Assembly (NCBI GenBank): GCA_959347315.1
Contig: OY365819.1
Location: forward strand, 23,392,589 to 23,456,588
Length of the DNA stretch: 64,000 bases
Source: Bimastos eiseni
Taxonomy: Eukaryota > Annelida > Clitellata > Crassiclitellata > Lumbricidae
Reading direction: 5' to 3'
Shown: in pieces, positions 43,501-56,321 of the stretch
How the letters are laid out: each line of letters starts with the position of its first letter
Numbering within the stretch: the stretch's first letter is position 1
Position numbers and translations under genes: made by a program
The notes under the pieces: model-generated
Databases searched by the model: none
Told to the model about the DNA's origin: nothing
Seen by the model: only the letters and a program-made list of their open reading frames with translations

Positions 43501-46500
43501 TTAGCCGATAAAATGAATGCAATTTCGAACAATAATACAAAATCTAGCGCTTATACAAACTTAAAACTTGTCTAAAGCAACAAATTTCACGGAATTAATA
43601 AATTAAATAGCACATTATTGACATAAACATTCAACCAAAGACGCTAAATGTAGCTCGACTCAGAGGCAGATTGCGTAATCAATAGAGTTATTTCGCCAAA
43701 TCTCGACCACATTAAAAGTCAAATTATAAAGTTTTCCATTGTTAGGTTCTTTGTAGGTTTTAATGAGAATTACCCTAGAGCCCACTTAACACATTGCAAT
43801 AAAAATCGCTTTTTCACAAATTAGGTTAAGGTTTCGAAATTCTGGCATACTATTTCGTCTTATGTAGTTACGTAACGACTGTCCAAGTCTCAAGTTGTAC
43901 ATTTAAGACGTTTGGCTAGTGCCATGCTTGAAGTCAACCTTAGCTCCTTGTTTCGAGCCAATTTTAGGCCAACCGATTTGCTAGTGTCACTGGGTCTATT
44001 CGTTTCCTCCGTTCTCTTCACGCTTTGTTCAGGTTGTATACTAATTTGTCAATAAATAAAATTCTTTATTCTTAAAGAAATCCCTAGTCTAATACGTTCG
44101 TCAAAGTAGTATCATAACAACATATTTAAAGTTGAAGGACTGTTGATCAGCAACCTCGTCGTGACGCTATTTGAGTGACGTCTTAGTGCGTTACTACGGC
44201 AACTGGTGTTAAGAGTAAACATTTAGACGCGTTTCAAAGTTGATCTGTTAGTCAAGTGAGTTGTTTTTAAGCCCGTTCGGGAGTTGTCTAACTTGCGAGT
44301 GTTAGACGTGACTAGATGTAGGCCTAGGCCTACTTTGTTGAATCTTTTTCTCGACGTGCTTACTCTACGAAGGATTAGGTATTTTAAGCAAGGAAGAACT
44401 TCGCCGTTTATGCTGCAGAACAATCCGTGAAATTACGTAGTAGGTCCCTATGTACACTTCGTCGTCGTCGTCGTCGTCACCGCAGTCTCTTGCTTCCCAT
44501 CGCGCAATTATACGTCATGGCTCTACCTCCCTCTCGTCTATTGCATGACCCATCAACTTTTCTGGTGATTGGCCCAGCAAGTCGGGCGCCTAGACAGACG
44601 CAGATAACAGGCATGGCTGTTCCTGGGCTTCAGATAAGCTCACAATATTCATATAAGTGCTGCCACTTTAGGTACAGTAGATAGGATATTTGAAATGTTT
44701 GTACATGTATATTTAATTTTCTGACTATATTTAATCACAAAATACAACAATTATTCATCAAAGATGTCTAGTGTTCATTTTTCATCGTTCATTTAATGCA
44801 ATAAAGTTCTTCTCGCCCAATATATCGGCGCAGCTAAATGGCGATCAAAAGCCACAAACATTGATACGGAAACCATGAAAGGTATACCTTGAATCCAACG
44901 CCTGGAGACACAGTAACAAGACAATCAGATTGATTGACCCACAATACAAGACGAAGTCCATTATCGGCCCCTGGATGAGTCGTTACGTAATTCGCTGTAA
45001 CTAAATTCCACAAGAAATACGTTTAAGTTTTGTGAATTGCTTAACGACTGTGTAAGGCCTACTATAGTACTATTAATTTTTATCAAATGGTTGTGACTCG
45101 TGCAAGGATAAAACAATATGTGAATCAGAGGCGCAGATTGTCAGAAATGAAAGAAGCTATCAGAGGTGTAACAAGGTTTTGAAAAGTGGGGGGCATAATT
45201 TAAAAGATATTGCGCGAAGCACCAACATTTTTTTGCCCTCCCACTTTTTGAATTTTGCCCTCCCCAGAAATTTCAAAAAGGGGGGGTACAAATTATCTTA
45301 ACAAAAGTATTCTTAAAAATCCATTGGATAAACATAAAAAAGAACCGATTTGGGGGCACATGGGGGGCACTGAGCACTAAAACTGGGGAGGCTTTATCCC
45401 CCCCCCCCAAGTTTCAATACTGGGGGAGGGCGTGCCTTCCGGCCCCCCCCCCCGCTTGTTACACCCCTGCAAGCTATGGTAGTGCATGAAGGTGTGTTAA
45501 GGGCTGCAGTCTCTGCAGGCAGAACCTCCCATTCGATGCGGTCGATCGATCCCTTGATTCCCTTTTCTTGGTTGCTCGCCAATCTATTATCTGGTGGAGC
45601 GGTAAATCGCTCGCATACCTATATGTAGCAGCCCTACGAATACAATGCACAATATACACTCCCGTGGTTCAATATTCAATATCATAAGCTCAAATTGGAG
45701 GACATGTGATTATCGTTTAAATTCGGACGAATCTTGCAGCACAGGTGTACTGAACACCGTGCCATGATCGTATTCGCAGCTGCAGGCCTAAGCTAGAGAA
45801 TAATTCAGGGCCAAAAACAGCGTCATCGCAGGAACCAGCTTGCTCACAAGCGCTTAGTCAAAACAAAATCAATAGGCAGGTACGATTAAATCATAGATTC
45901 CAGGTTAAGATTCAAACGTCTCAGACAGATAGTCAAACGGCTACAGTATACGTGACACTTAGAACTGATAGGAAATGATAACCTGGGTTGAATGATAAGC
46001 AATTTCCCTGATCAGTTACGATTTTCTTATAGGCATCAGTTGAATTGCAAGGCAGATTCCCAAAAGAACACTGAAATATTTTAAAAATTAATTTTAATAT
46101 TTTGCAAGGATAAATATTAAAGCTGGTCTAATTAAAAAAAACCGGCAATTAAACTGGGATACAGTGATTTAATGTTGCAAATTAAAATGAAAGTATCTCA
46201 ATTTCACCAAAATGCGCATTGTATCTGGTTTTAAAAGATACCTCACCATTTTTATCCTTCACTCACAAATGCTCAGTTCCATCGATGTAGTGTGGCTCTG
46301 TCTGCCCTTCTCAACGAGGAGGGGCGGCAGTACAAAATACAGTTGACTAATAATCTGAGATGTTGCAATGTGATAAAAAAATGCGCCATAATATTCTAGG
46401 CTTATGACACTGCGATCTCGGGATTTTTAAAGTATAATATTTATTAAAAACATAATTTTTAACATTCTTCTCAATAGTAGACAGCCAAACAACTTATTTA

Positions 46501-48729
46501 ATGTTGCACAGGCAATTCATTTTCTAGTTCGCTGTAGGAATTCGTAAAGGCAAAGATGAAATCCATTCGTTGTGCGAAATGTCTTCGCTTCTGTGTCTGA
46601 TAGTGGTGTGCAAAACTCTGTGCCTGTGGTCTTAAATAGGAAATAGGAAGCAAACTAAAATGGAACAAAACATTTCTTGTATGAGAAAAGAATTAGATCG
46701 TTGCATATAATTTTATAATGCTAAGTGACCCTATCACGATGATTAGTCAACCAGAATGTCTTCATCAATTTAACACAATGTAACATTAAATGCGATATGG
46801 ACTATTCTTTCACACCAACTAACTAACACAATGTGTTGCAATGCGTTTTGGTGCAGTGCGATTTGAGTCAAAGTCATCATAACTATGATCTTACCTCGAG
46901 CATCATGTCTTCCATATTAGCGCCCACATAGTTGTAAAAGAACTCCCAGTCAAAATCTAACTGCGACAAGTCTAGTGTTTTATAGCTTTCAGAAAAATCT
47001 AAATCCCAAACAGGCGGCAAACGAAATTCAGCCAAGTTACGTGTTTCCGGGCCTGAAACATTAGATCAAATTCGAAATGAACTCATACTTTAAAATAAGG
47101 ACACAATGATGAAAGAGAATTATAGGGCCTAAGGGCAAAGTCAAAAATATAAAAAAATAATAAAATGAGTTACCACTATTTTTCTATTTCTTATTCTTAT
47201 TGTTTTCACAATTGTTATTTGATTTCTAATATTATTATATGATCATTATTAGTATTATTATTATTATTATTATTATTTATTATTAATGAGGTAGGCCTAC
47301 ACATGATCCTTCGGGATTCAATAAATTAGGGGGCGTTGTTCTGGAATGGCTAGCCTTTGCAGATGGTTTTAATATTATTATTATTAGTAGTAGTAGTAAT
47401 TTTTGGCCTGAGGCACTTCGTTTCCCCAGGGACTTAGAGATCATTATTATTAAAATAGTTGTCCGGAGGGTCAGGCCTCATCTTCTGGGGTCAAAGGAAA
47501 CATGCCATTATTATTATTATTATTTTTACTTTTATTCTTACAACTATTACAATTAATAATATCATTCTTAATATACATGATTCCTCGTGATTCCAACATT
47601 TATGGGGCTGTTACTATTATTATAACTGACATAACTGTTGTCGTTATAATTATAATTATTATTACTATTATTTTATCTACATATTATGTAGATACAATAA
47701 TATTATATTATAATCCGTAGAGTGGGAAGAAGCTGTTGGAAGATGATTGAATGCATACAAAATTATGATATGGCCAATATTTGAATATTGTATGGCTCCT
47801 CAAAAGAAAGCAACTGTGTGCAAAACCTTGAAGAGAGAAAGAAGTCTCGTATGGGTCTCCAGAGACCTTATTCAGAATCCGACCCATGATCAAGTGTCTC
47901 TATGTGTGTCTGGGTGGAGAGAGCGTTGACTGATGGACAACACACTGGCGTGTAGAGCTGAGGAACCGAGTTCAAATCCCATATCATCAGCTAGGTTTAC
48001 TAAAATTGATGATGATGATGACGATGATGATGACGATGACGTAGGCCTACGATATGACGACGCACTCATAGATTCGATATTTCTAAAAGGTGTAATTGAC
48101 TTCATATATTGAAATAAAACGAAAGTGTAGTTGATTTATTTACCAATAGAAATGAAAGCCTTTTTGCTGAAAAGATACTCGGAGCAGATGGTCACCGTAG
48201 GAAAGCGCAGAGATCGGTTATAAGCCACTCGATAGCTAACGATGGTTGGATATGTCAGATAATAAGATATTCGATCGCGGATCTGAAACACCATGAAACC
48301 ACCTCCAAACAGGAGAAGTATCATCCATATGACCTTCCGAACAATGGATCCAAATCTATGGGATGATGGTTTGATCAAGTAGGACAAACCGACAATGGAT
48401 ACTTCTTGTGCAAACATTTCCATCCGACGTCTCAGTCCAACTTGCATGATCCTGAAGACACTCCTTACTTCAACGTCCGGGATGGCATCATTCATCTCCA
48501 CCTCTAACTCTTCCAAAGAGCCACCCGTCTCTCCATCTGAATAGGTATCGAATCTATCGGTGACAGACTTATTCTCCCACATTCTCGTGCTCGATATTGA
48601 CTTGATCTGGATATTATGCGCAACTGCAGACCCTTCCTGGTTTTGTTTTCGTTTCTTAATATCTCCGTTGTTCTGATTTGGCAACCGTTCGCCTTCTTCC
48701 ATGTACTCGAGCGTGAACGGATGACTCAT
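31577..48729 (-). CDS. Second copy of DEG/ENaC channel, exons 1-6 only
   Basis: Mirror of the left-arm gene on the - strand. Exon 1 is 48144-48729, exon 2 46895-47052, exon 3 45983-46070, exon 4 44888-44970, exon 5 35748-35846 and exon 6 31577-31715. All exons stay open with intact splice sites. The encoded 384 residues appear identical to the left copy. Exon 7 with TM2 is missing because the contig ends at 31444. Most likely this is the same gene assembled twice. A gene caller would report it as a separate partial ASIC-like gene, which should be avoided until the palindrome question is settled. Confidence 0.9.
32892..34393 (-). mobile_element. Mirrored copy of hAT element 2
   Basis: Reverse complement of the intron-5 element with the same duplicated target. 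Confidence 0.93.
36544..37441. mobile_element. Mirrored copy of hAT-like element 3
   Basis: Reverse complement of the intron-4 copy with the same ATAATTAT duplications. Confidence 0.88.
38774..40576. mobile_element. Mirrored copy of hAT element 1
   Basis: Reverse complement of the intron-4 element, with the same ends and AGTGCAGG duplications. Confidence 0.92.
45161..45469. mobile_element. Mirrored copy of the hAT-like MITE
   Basis: Reverse complement of the intron-3 MITE, one base shorter because of the poly-G run. Confidence 0.8.
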
Positions 48730-51700
48730 CTCTAACGGTTTCTACAGATTCAACAAATTTCAAGACTTGTCTTCATCAGTGTGCAAAAAATGAGAAATCT
48801 CAAGTATTTGAGATAAAATGCAAAAAATTGGTTTATAGATGATTTCCACTACAGCTGTCGTCCTGCAGGCTTTTGCTATATATCGTGTCACTTATTTAAG
48901 TGCCTAGACGATATCAGCCAGACGAAGTATCTACCTACAGGAAATTATGGGTGAACTTAGCAACTCGCACGAGAGGTATATAATATATAACGAAATAAAT
49001 AGTTTTATTAATTCGTAAACGATAACTCAAATAATAATTAGATTAAATGAACATTTATTCAGCACAGCGTCTAATCCTATAAGTCTTTAGGAGTCCTTTC
49101 ATTTAGGATAAGATTATCAGTTCGTATAAAGTTGAATAATAATAACAATGAAGATTATACAAATTATTAATAAGTTTATCTAGAGAATGATACTGTTACC
49201 GTTTACGTTCATTAGCGGAGTCCACCAATGCATCTGTACGGCAGTTACCCCAATTCCCCAACCCAATTTATTAAACTTACGACCAACCTTAAGAGCAGAG
49301 TTTCCAGCCAGACAGACTATAGTGCGGCGTTATTTTATATCGACTCCCGTGGTCAGGCCGTCTAGACTGGTCAGCCGATCCTGATCCTGGGGCAGGCTGA
49401 TCCCAAAAATACTATACCACTTGTAGCGATGTTCCTATTAAAACCCATATTTCTTATGTATTATTAACATTATAATATCAATTATTATATTATCAATGTT
49501 AATTAGTTTGAATTAATTCAGAGTTAATTAATGCCAGCCTATAAATATAATGTAAAGGCGCTATAAGATTAAATTAGAGTCCTTAGTAACAGTGTTGTTG
49601 GGGAGAACTGGTCGTTGGCAATTTGACATTCAGGAGGCAAAGTTAAAAGGTCTGATTTTGGCCATCGGTCGTCTGCTGGGGACTGTACGGCGGAAATGCG
49701 TTATCCGGGCTGCGTGAGTTTGCAATAAAATGTTCACTGTGTCTGGTGCCTAGAAAAAGTCAACACGTAATTCTCAAGTTGCGAACTCTCAAAGAAGTTT
49801 TAGGAGTTCGGACAGTTATTTGACCCTGGTTCGTCTAGAACTGCTGAGGGGTGCGAATGGTGTAGTGGCGAACAGTACTGTGATCGTCGAGTAATGATGG
49901 AAGTATTCTCCGTGTGTAATCAGGAGTTATTTTCGTTCTCGAACTATCGGTCATGAGCGGTGGAATGCAGAAACTCTTTTCACGTTAATATAGTTGGACT
50001 GAGAGACTAATATCAGCATCTATAGCGTGTCTCTTCTGACATACTTGTCAACGGAATCGAGGCTACGCAAGTATCACAATAAGTCCGATTCATCATTCGG
50101 ACGTGACGAGTGCGAGTGGAGGATGGCACAGAAACATTTGAGTTGAAGAGGCTAGAGGCAACAATCATCCGAGAAGAAGCAATCGACAGAATTTATACAA
50201 AGAAAGAATCCAAATGAACACTACAGAAATCCACTGCAGATCTACTCCGTTCCCGTGGGAGGTAGATATCTGACCTTAGAAGCGCTATTAGCTAATCTAG
50301 GCTGGCTAGGTAGTCATAAGTTAGATTAGTTCATAATCAATTTATATCTTAGAATTCTATTTAAATACTTAGCTGATTTTGACTGTTTTTGCAATATAAT
50401 TGACGATGGAAAGCTTGCCGTAGTTATTGATTAATTAATACTCAATTGAACTCATGAATATGTATATGAAGAGGCGGAATCGCCAAACCAAGGCAGAGTA
50501 AGTTGGAAAGTGTATATGCATCGTTACACCACTGTGGATCCGGCGAGCTACTAGTCGTTACCTCTAGAGCCGACTGAATCGCTACGCTATTATAAAAATA
50601 CACGTCCTCAAATCTACCATCATAGGTGCCCCAGTCATGAACACCTACGATAACGCATAAAATCTAAGTGAAGGCAACCGTGTGGAGATGAATACGTCAC
50701 TTCAGCTCACATCATTTAGGAGCTATAGCTCCTTTTCCTTATTGCAATGTCAATTAAATTAAATTTTGGGGGTAATTAAAAAACATGTACCCAACTATCA
50801 AATTACAGTTTGTATTTTTTTGTGTGGAGTGACTGATTGGAGAGTGCTAGTGTAATATAAAGTTGTCAGTTTATAAATTCATCAAAGTAGCGTAAAGTTG
50901 ATATTCGGTTTTCAAAATATCCACTTAGCTACTCCCTGAATCAGTAAAACCGAATCTGAGACGTATATGCGGAAACTAACGTATAATAAAGCGGTTTTTT
51001 TCTCGCAAAGATCGAAAGTAGTTATAGAGGTTTACCACAGTTTTGCATGGACAGATCAATATCAACTGCGTTATCTATTTTTTTCAAACACTCAATTTTA
51101 AAGAGACTATTCAGGGCAAGTATCTATATCCATGACTATGTCTCATAATTAGTCCTAATTAAGTTTCATTCTGAGATTTTCAATGTCTAGGGTAGTTTAT
51201 CTGCAATTTGCACATTTAAACTGATTTTGAGATATTGATTGTTATTTTCCAACTACAGTTATTATTATTATTGTAGGCATATGTTTGTAAAACTGATGCA
51301 ACAATACTTGTACAGTTGAGACTGTTAAATGGATACTACAATGATATAAGTTACCTGCTACACAAGGTACATCCGTTATCTTTCGGCAGTTCAGAGTTTC
51401 AGACCAAAATAATAATTATGTGTAAATAGTGTTCACTTAACTACAAAGCGTCCACTGGATTGTATTCAAGGCCACCGTTTATCGATGGATCTGTAAGTGG
51501 TTTGGTAGGTGAATTGCTTCTTTCTTGAAAACTAATATCACTTAAATATCCCTTAGACAGAATATTGCTGTCTTCAGTGTTGCGTAATTCAAATCAGGTC
51601 TTGTATAGGAGAGAACGTGGTGTATTTCGTCGTCAAATAAGGCCTACATGTAAGCACGTACATTTAGCCTTTGCTTGGTATTTGAGTGTCCTCTTCAGCA

Positions 51701-53383
51701 ATGTTGTTTAGAAAGCGACCGAATTTCGGTTTCGTTTTCGTTTCCGGCACCGAAACCTTAAATTTGTCTGCCCATTTTTTCCTTTTCGGCCGTAACTGGT
51801 ATTCTCAGTTTCGTTCCAATTTCGTTTTCGGCCGAAACCACCAAAGTTCAAAATGGCAATTTCGGGGGCGTTTTCGGCCGAAAATAAAAATAATGGTTTC
51901 GGTCGGTCACTAATGTCATTCTTTACACAAATAAATTAAAGCTACAGTTTCATCAAGTATTCGCGTTTATCACAATTTCTTTCATCCCATCAAAGTTCGA
52001 GCTTCGTATCAGTAGCATATATTGTTCTGCTCTAAATCATTCCACTTAGCGCATGCATTCGGATCCAGTCCAGACACGTAGGCCTATGTAAGAAAAAATG
52101 CTATGCATTTCACGTCAATATCATGCAATAAAAGCCTACGCTGTACACGTATCAAAATTTCCTCTTTGAACAACAGCTGACATGCACTATATTATGAGGA
52201 TTCTTCAAGTCAGTTAAGTTTCAATAACTACTGCCTCTCTTCATTATTAAAAACCACATTTGTAACTAAATTATATCTCCCGTTACAAATTGTTCGTATT
52301 ATTTTTTTGTCGTCTAATAAAATAGACAGAAGCCTTGCAAATGATTCGTTCAATAGATGGACACGTAGGCCTAAACATCGAAGAATGAAACTGTCATCAT
52401 CAATCTCTTTTACAATAGAGTGCATATAGAACTGACAAGCAATGCATTACATGTAGTTGCAGGACAACAAAAACGTCGGCAATTAGTATAAAATGAACGA
52501 CCATTGAATTATTATTATTATTATCATAGAAAAACATCCTGTGGTAAAATATCGTCACATGAGCCAGTGTGTCCGATGGCGAACGTTTTATTCTGTCCTT
52601 TAAGAATCGCAGGTGACACTTGATCCGAACCAAGATATGTAAATATATAATTGTAGGCCTACATATAATATTGTCTAACGCACAGGCCATACATGACCAG
52701 AAGCCTATTGAAAAGCACTTAATCAGATGTACTGTTAGGCCTACTTTCACTCTTAAGTACAGATTTAAACTTATAAATAATCCTGAAAATGAAATGATGA
52801 TGATGATGATGATGGTTGTGGCGGCGGGGGCGGCGGCGACGACGATGACGATGATGATGATGATGACGACGACGACGACGACGATGATGATGTTGATGAT
52901 GATGATAAAGAAACTTATATATGTCTTGTTGTGCCATTTATGCAGAGTGATCGGGACAGGAAAACCATGAACTGTCTACATACTTCTGAGGATACTAATA
53001 TTGGTGACTGAGAGAAGTGCTCACAGTTGTTACAATTATTGCATCATGAATAGGCAGCTAGTTAGTAGCATGGACGACATATCAAACGCACATCATGACT
53101 AAAAAATGATAAATATTCGCTTCATGATCATTAAACTGGAGTGTTGTCATGTTTGATTCAAATGTATAATTTATAGTATTTATAGAGGTTCGCTTTTTAT
53201 CCATTCACCGTGTATATTATATGTATATATGTATGTATGCATGTATTATCGGCCATTACTGGTAAGTAAAAGGACGATTTCTAAAGCGCCGTAACGCAGC
53301 CATGCCGCTACAAGTGCGTTTTACAATGACACAATCAGCAAACTAACAAGAAAAAACCGTACTATAACAATCACCACATCAGT

Positions 53384-53634
53384 TTAACAGGGATATGCCT
53401 TCCTGAACAGGTGGAATTCGAGTCGTGCCCTAAAGATCTCAATCGATGCTGCAGAACGTACTTCAGGCGAAAGGCCATTCCAATAGCGCGGGCCGGCAAC
53501 AGAGAAGGCGCGATCACCGAATTTGGTCTTGGTCTTGGGTACAAGAAGGTCTCCACGCGCAGCTCCACTGCAATGTATCCCGGCGCGACACCATGGAGCG
53601 CTTTGTATAACCGTCTCTCACTCAAATCTTCCAA
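53384..53634 (-). pseudogene. LINE reverse transcriptase, C-terminal end
   Basis: The - strand reads LSERRLYKALHGVAPGYIAV, then YPRPRPNS, and after a frame change GPRYWNGLSPEVRSAAS and the same end as bases 1-105. It is the 3' end of a CR1/L2-like LINE. It crosses the inverted-repeat edge at 53488 without a break. Confidence 0.8.
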
Positions 53635-54452
53635 GACTCAATTGATCTGGTTGGGCACCCGCCAGCAGCTGCTTAAGCTGCTTGGTTACGCTTTACTTGC
53701 CAAACGGTTCCCTCAGTTTAGTTTCTCTACAAATGTCCGCAATCAGGGCGTCACTCTGGACAGTACTCTATCGTTCTCTGCACAAATCTCTAATCTCTCT
53801 CGGTCCAGCTTCTATAATTTGCGGCGACTACGCGCGACTACGCACCATCCGACGATCTGTGTCTTCGACCATTTTTTAGACCATGGTTCATGCCTTCATC
53901 TGCTCCAGCATTGACTACTGTAACTCATTACTCATCGGCCTACCAAAACTCTGCCTCACTCTGCTCCAGTCTGTACTCAAATGCAGCTGCTCGTTTGATC
54001 GCCCGTCTTTCGCGTTTCTCACATATTTCTACTTTCATGACTCAACATCTTCATTGGCTTCCCTTGACTTATAGGATTCATTTCAAAGTTCTCTTTCTTA
54101 CATTCAAAGCGTTGTTGGGTCAAGCTACCACTCTGTGATCTTATCAGGAAACCTATCTCAGCTACCATCGGACGTCCTCTCCGTTCTTTAGACCGTCACG
54201 ATCTTCTAGTACCGCAGTCTAGAACTGCCACAGCTCAGCATCGTGCCTATGCCTCTGTTGGGCCTTCGCGATGCAACAGCCTTCCTGCTGTGACTCGTGC
54301 TGCAATCTTATCTAGTAGCACAACTGTTTCTGCTCGTTCTCTTAAGACTTTTCTTTTCTCTATGGGTTTTTCACACTGGGAGCGTCTCTGGATAGGTTGT
54401 ACTGTGAGAGGCGCTTTATAAATCCGTAAATAGAATAGAATAAATAGAATAC
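53626..54452 (+). pseudogene. LINE reverse transcriptase 3' part with AATAG tail
   Basis: The + strand, with frameshifts, contains SKTQLIWLGTRQQLLKL, QGVTLDSTLSF, SSIDYCNSLLIGLPK, HLHWLPLTYRIHFKV and a C-terminal LKTFLFSMGF. This is the thumb and C-terminal domain of a CR1/L2-type ORF2. The end is GGCGCTTTATAAATCC followed by AATAGAATAGAATAAATAG, a LINE-type tail. It abuts two LINEs of opposite strand. Confidence 0.85.
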
Positions 54453-54454
54453 AA

Positions 54455-55290
54455 GTAGACATAGTTTGAACTCTACACGCTGTGGTAAGGGCAGCCAATG
54501 AAGCGTGTCGCTCAGAAGGGGCGTCACGTGGTCAAAGCGTCGTCGTCCGAGGAGTAGCCTCGCTGCAGCGTTCAGAACGGACTGTAGGCTGTTTAATGTA
54601 CATTTAGGTGCACCTGCAAGGAGACTATTGCAGTAGTCTACCCTGGACAACACGAAACTGGCAACAGCAGTCCGAGCAGCATTATAGGTTTAGCGACTTC
54701 AGGCAGGATTTGATGAGACGCAGCTGGCGGAAGCATTTGCCGACGGTCGTGGTAACATGTAGTTCAAGCGACAAATCAGACTATAACATTATGCCCAGAT
54801 CACGGACAGACTCCACCGGCATTAGAACAGCCTCTAGTACATGCAGAGGAGAGAGATTGAGTCCGCTGCATCGACCGTGAGTCGCGGAGCACAGAAGTTC
54901 AGTCTCGGTGGAATTTGGACTGAGTCGGTTTGAAGCCATCCACGCGGAGAACCTCTCAATCGCAAGGACCATGCGCCTACGTGAGCTGTCGACCTCAGAC
55001 GGACGGTCGCTGGTGTAGAGCTGGGAGTCATCGGCAGAGAAATGAGACGATACACCCTGCCAACAGCTGCCAACTTTTCGAGGTCAGCAGGATAGAGTAT
55101 AAACAACAAAGGCCCAAGGACTGACCCCTGAGGTACTCCTAAAGCAAGTGGATAGTAGGCGGTGACGTTGCCATTCAAGTGAACCGACTGCATCCTTCCG
55201 CTCAGGCAGGAGCGGAACTAGGTTAGGGCCACAGACCCGACGCCGAAGGTCCTCGACAGTCGCTCTAAGAGAATGATGTGGTCTACGGTG
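54455..55290 (-). pseudogene. LINE reverse transcriptase fragment ([13 protein letters not shown])
   Basis: The - strand contains [45 protein letters not shown] and the catalytic region as SADDSQL instead of YADD. Later come SRVDYCNSLLAGAPK and HWLPLPQRVEFK. Several frameshifts are present. The 5' side ends at the TA/TG microsatellite and the 3' side at the neighbouring LINE's tail. Confidence 0.85.
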
Positions 55291-55340
55291 TATATATATA
55301 TATGTATGTATATATATATATGTGTGTGTGTGTGTGTGCG
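55288..55340. repeat. TA/TG microsatellite
   Basis: Alternating TATATATG and TGTGTGTG tract between two LINE fragments. Confidence 0.95.
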
Positions 55341-55344
55341 GTCA

Positions 55345-55930
55345 ATCATCCGCTGATAAGTTGGTATGATATGGCATACAATGAGCATCGACTCTCGACT
55401 TATATAGCGCCGTTTGCAGAATAAATATTCAGAGGCGCCTTCAGCATGGAAATCCCGTAGAATAGAAACTCCTTCCCAGAGAGAGAGGCCAATGGAATAT
55501 CCAGTCATTAGATAAGATAAATTAACAAAAGATAGAAAGGACATTGTAAGGGGAGAGACGAAGGACATCCGGGAGCCATTCCAGATGGATGGACCGAACG
55601 CTGAGAAAGCTCTACGCAGCATTAGTGATGAGTGCACTCTTGACACCAGAAGCTCACCTTTAGCAGAGGAGTGCAGAACTCTGCTAAGCGAATTGAGGTC
55701 AGAGACCGGACGACACTGTTCAACCAAGTAGCACGACGCACAACCAGAGAGACACCGCCAAACTAGTGAAGCAAATCGGAAATAAATACGCTGTTAAAGC
55801 CAGTGAAGAAAATCGCACAAAATAAACCGAAACTGGAACGTGTATGTCCACTAAGCCTCGCCGCAGAGCGAAGAACGCGATCTAAACGGAGCACTTGGAC
55901 ACAAGAATGGCCAGCCAGAACAGCGTTTTA
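55345..55930 (-). pseudogene. LINE ORF2 C-terminal fragment
   Basis: The - strand reads GHSCVQVLRLDRVLRSAARL, later LVSRVHSSLMLRRAFSAFGP and SIWNG, then a long Ser/Leu-rich end. RRAFSAFGPSIWN is the conserved 'R.FS..GP..WN' block near the LINE C-terminus. Confidence 0.75.
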
Positions 55931-56309
55931 GTGAACAATTCTGTTAGTTACAAAAGCCTGAACAATTTAAGACCGATTGAAAGAGGGGAAAATACAAATG
56001 AATTACATAAGAAGTAGTAAAACAGAGTTGACGCTGAATAAGCGGACCGGAAATGAGCCGAGAATTTATGCATCTGGCAACGTGTTATTTCAATGCCGAC
56101 ATCAGTAGATGCAACGAATTTTGCGATGTTCACCTACAAGCTAATGGAGCTAATGGGGTCTGTCGATCGCTAAGCAATTGATCATTGAATGCCATAGTTG
56201 ACTAAAAATGAAGTCCATGTGGCCCAATAAAAGTATTAAATATAATAATACAATACAACTGTAATTTGATAATGCCCTCCTTACAGAAAGTTCAGAAGTG
56301 CACCTTGAA
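55931..56309. other. No feature recognised
   Basis: Sequence between two LINE fragments with no coding signature. Confidence 0.5.
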
Positions 56310-56321
56310 GCCGGGCAACCA

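Larger units (their letters stand above)
31444..53488. repeat. Right arm of 22-kb near-identical inverted repeat
   Basis: This is the reverse complement of 1-22055, beginning at the first base after the 200-N gap. All features of the left arm are mirrored here: channel exons 1-6, hAT elements, MITEs, SINE, minisatellite and microsatellites. Sequence beyond 53488 continues the same LINE fragment without interruption, so this arm holds upstream sequence that the left arm lacks. It is best explained as an unmerged overlapping contig placed in inverted order; a genuine palindrome is possible. Genes counted here should not be treated as independent paralogues. Confidence 0.97.

Noticed and set aside
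35748..48729. A second, paralogous channel gene
   Set aside because: Exons, introns and all intronic transposons are identical to the left arm, so independent paralogy is not supported; it is the same locus or a very recent palindromic copy.
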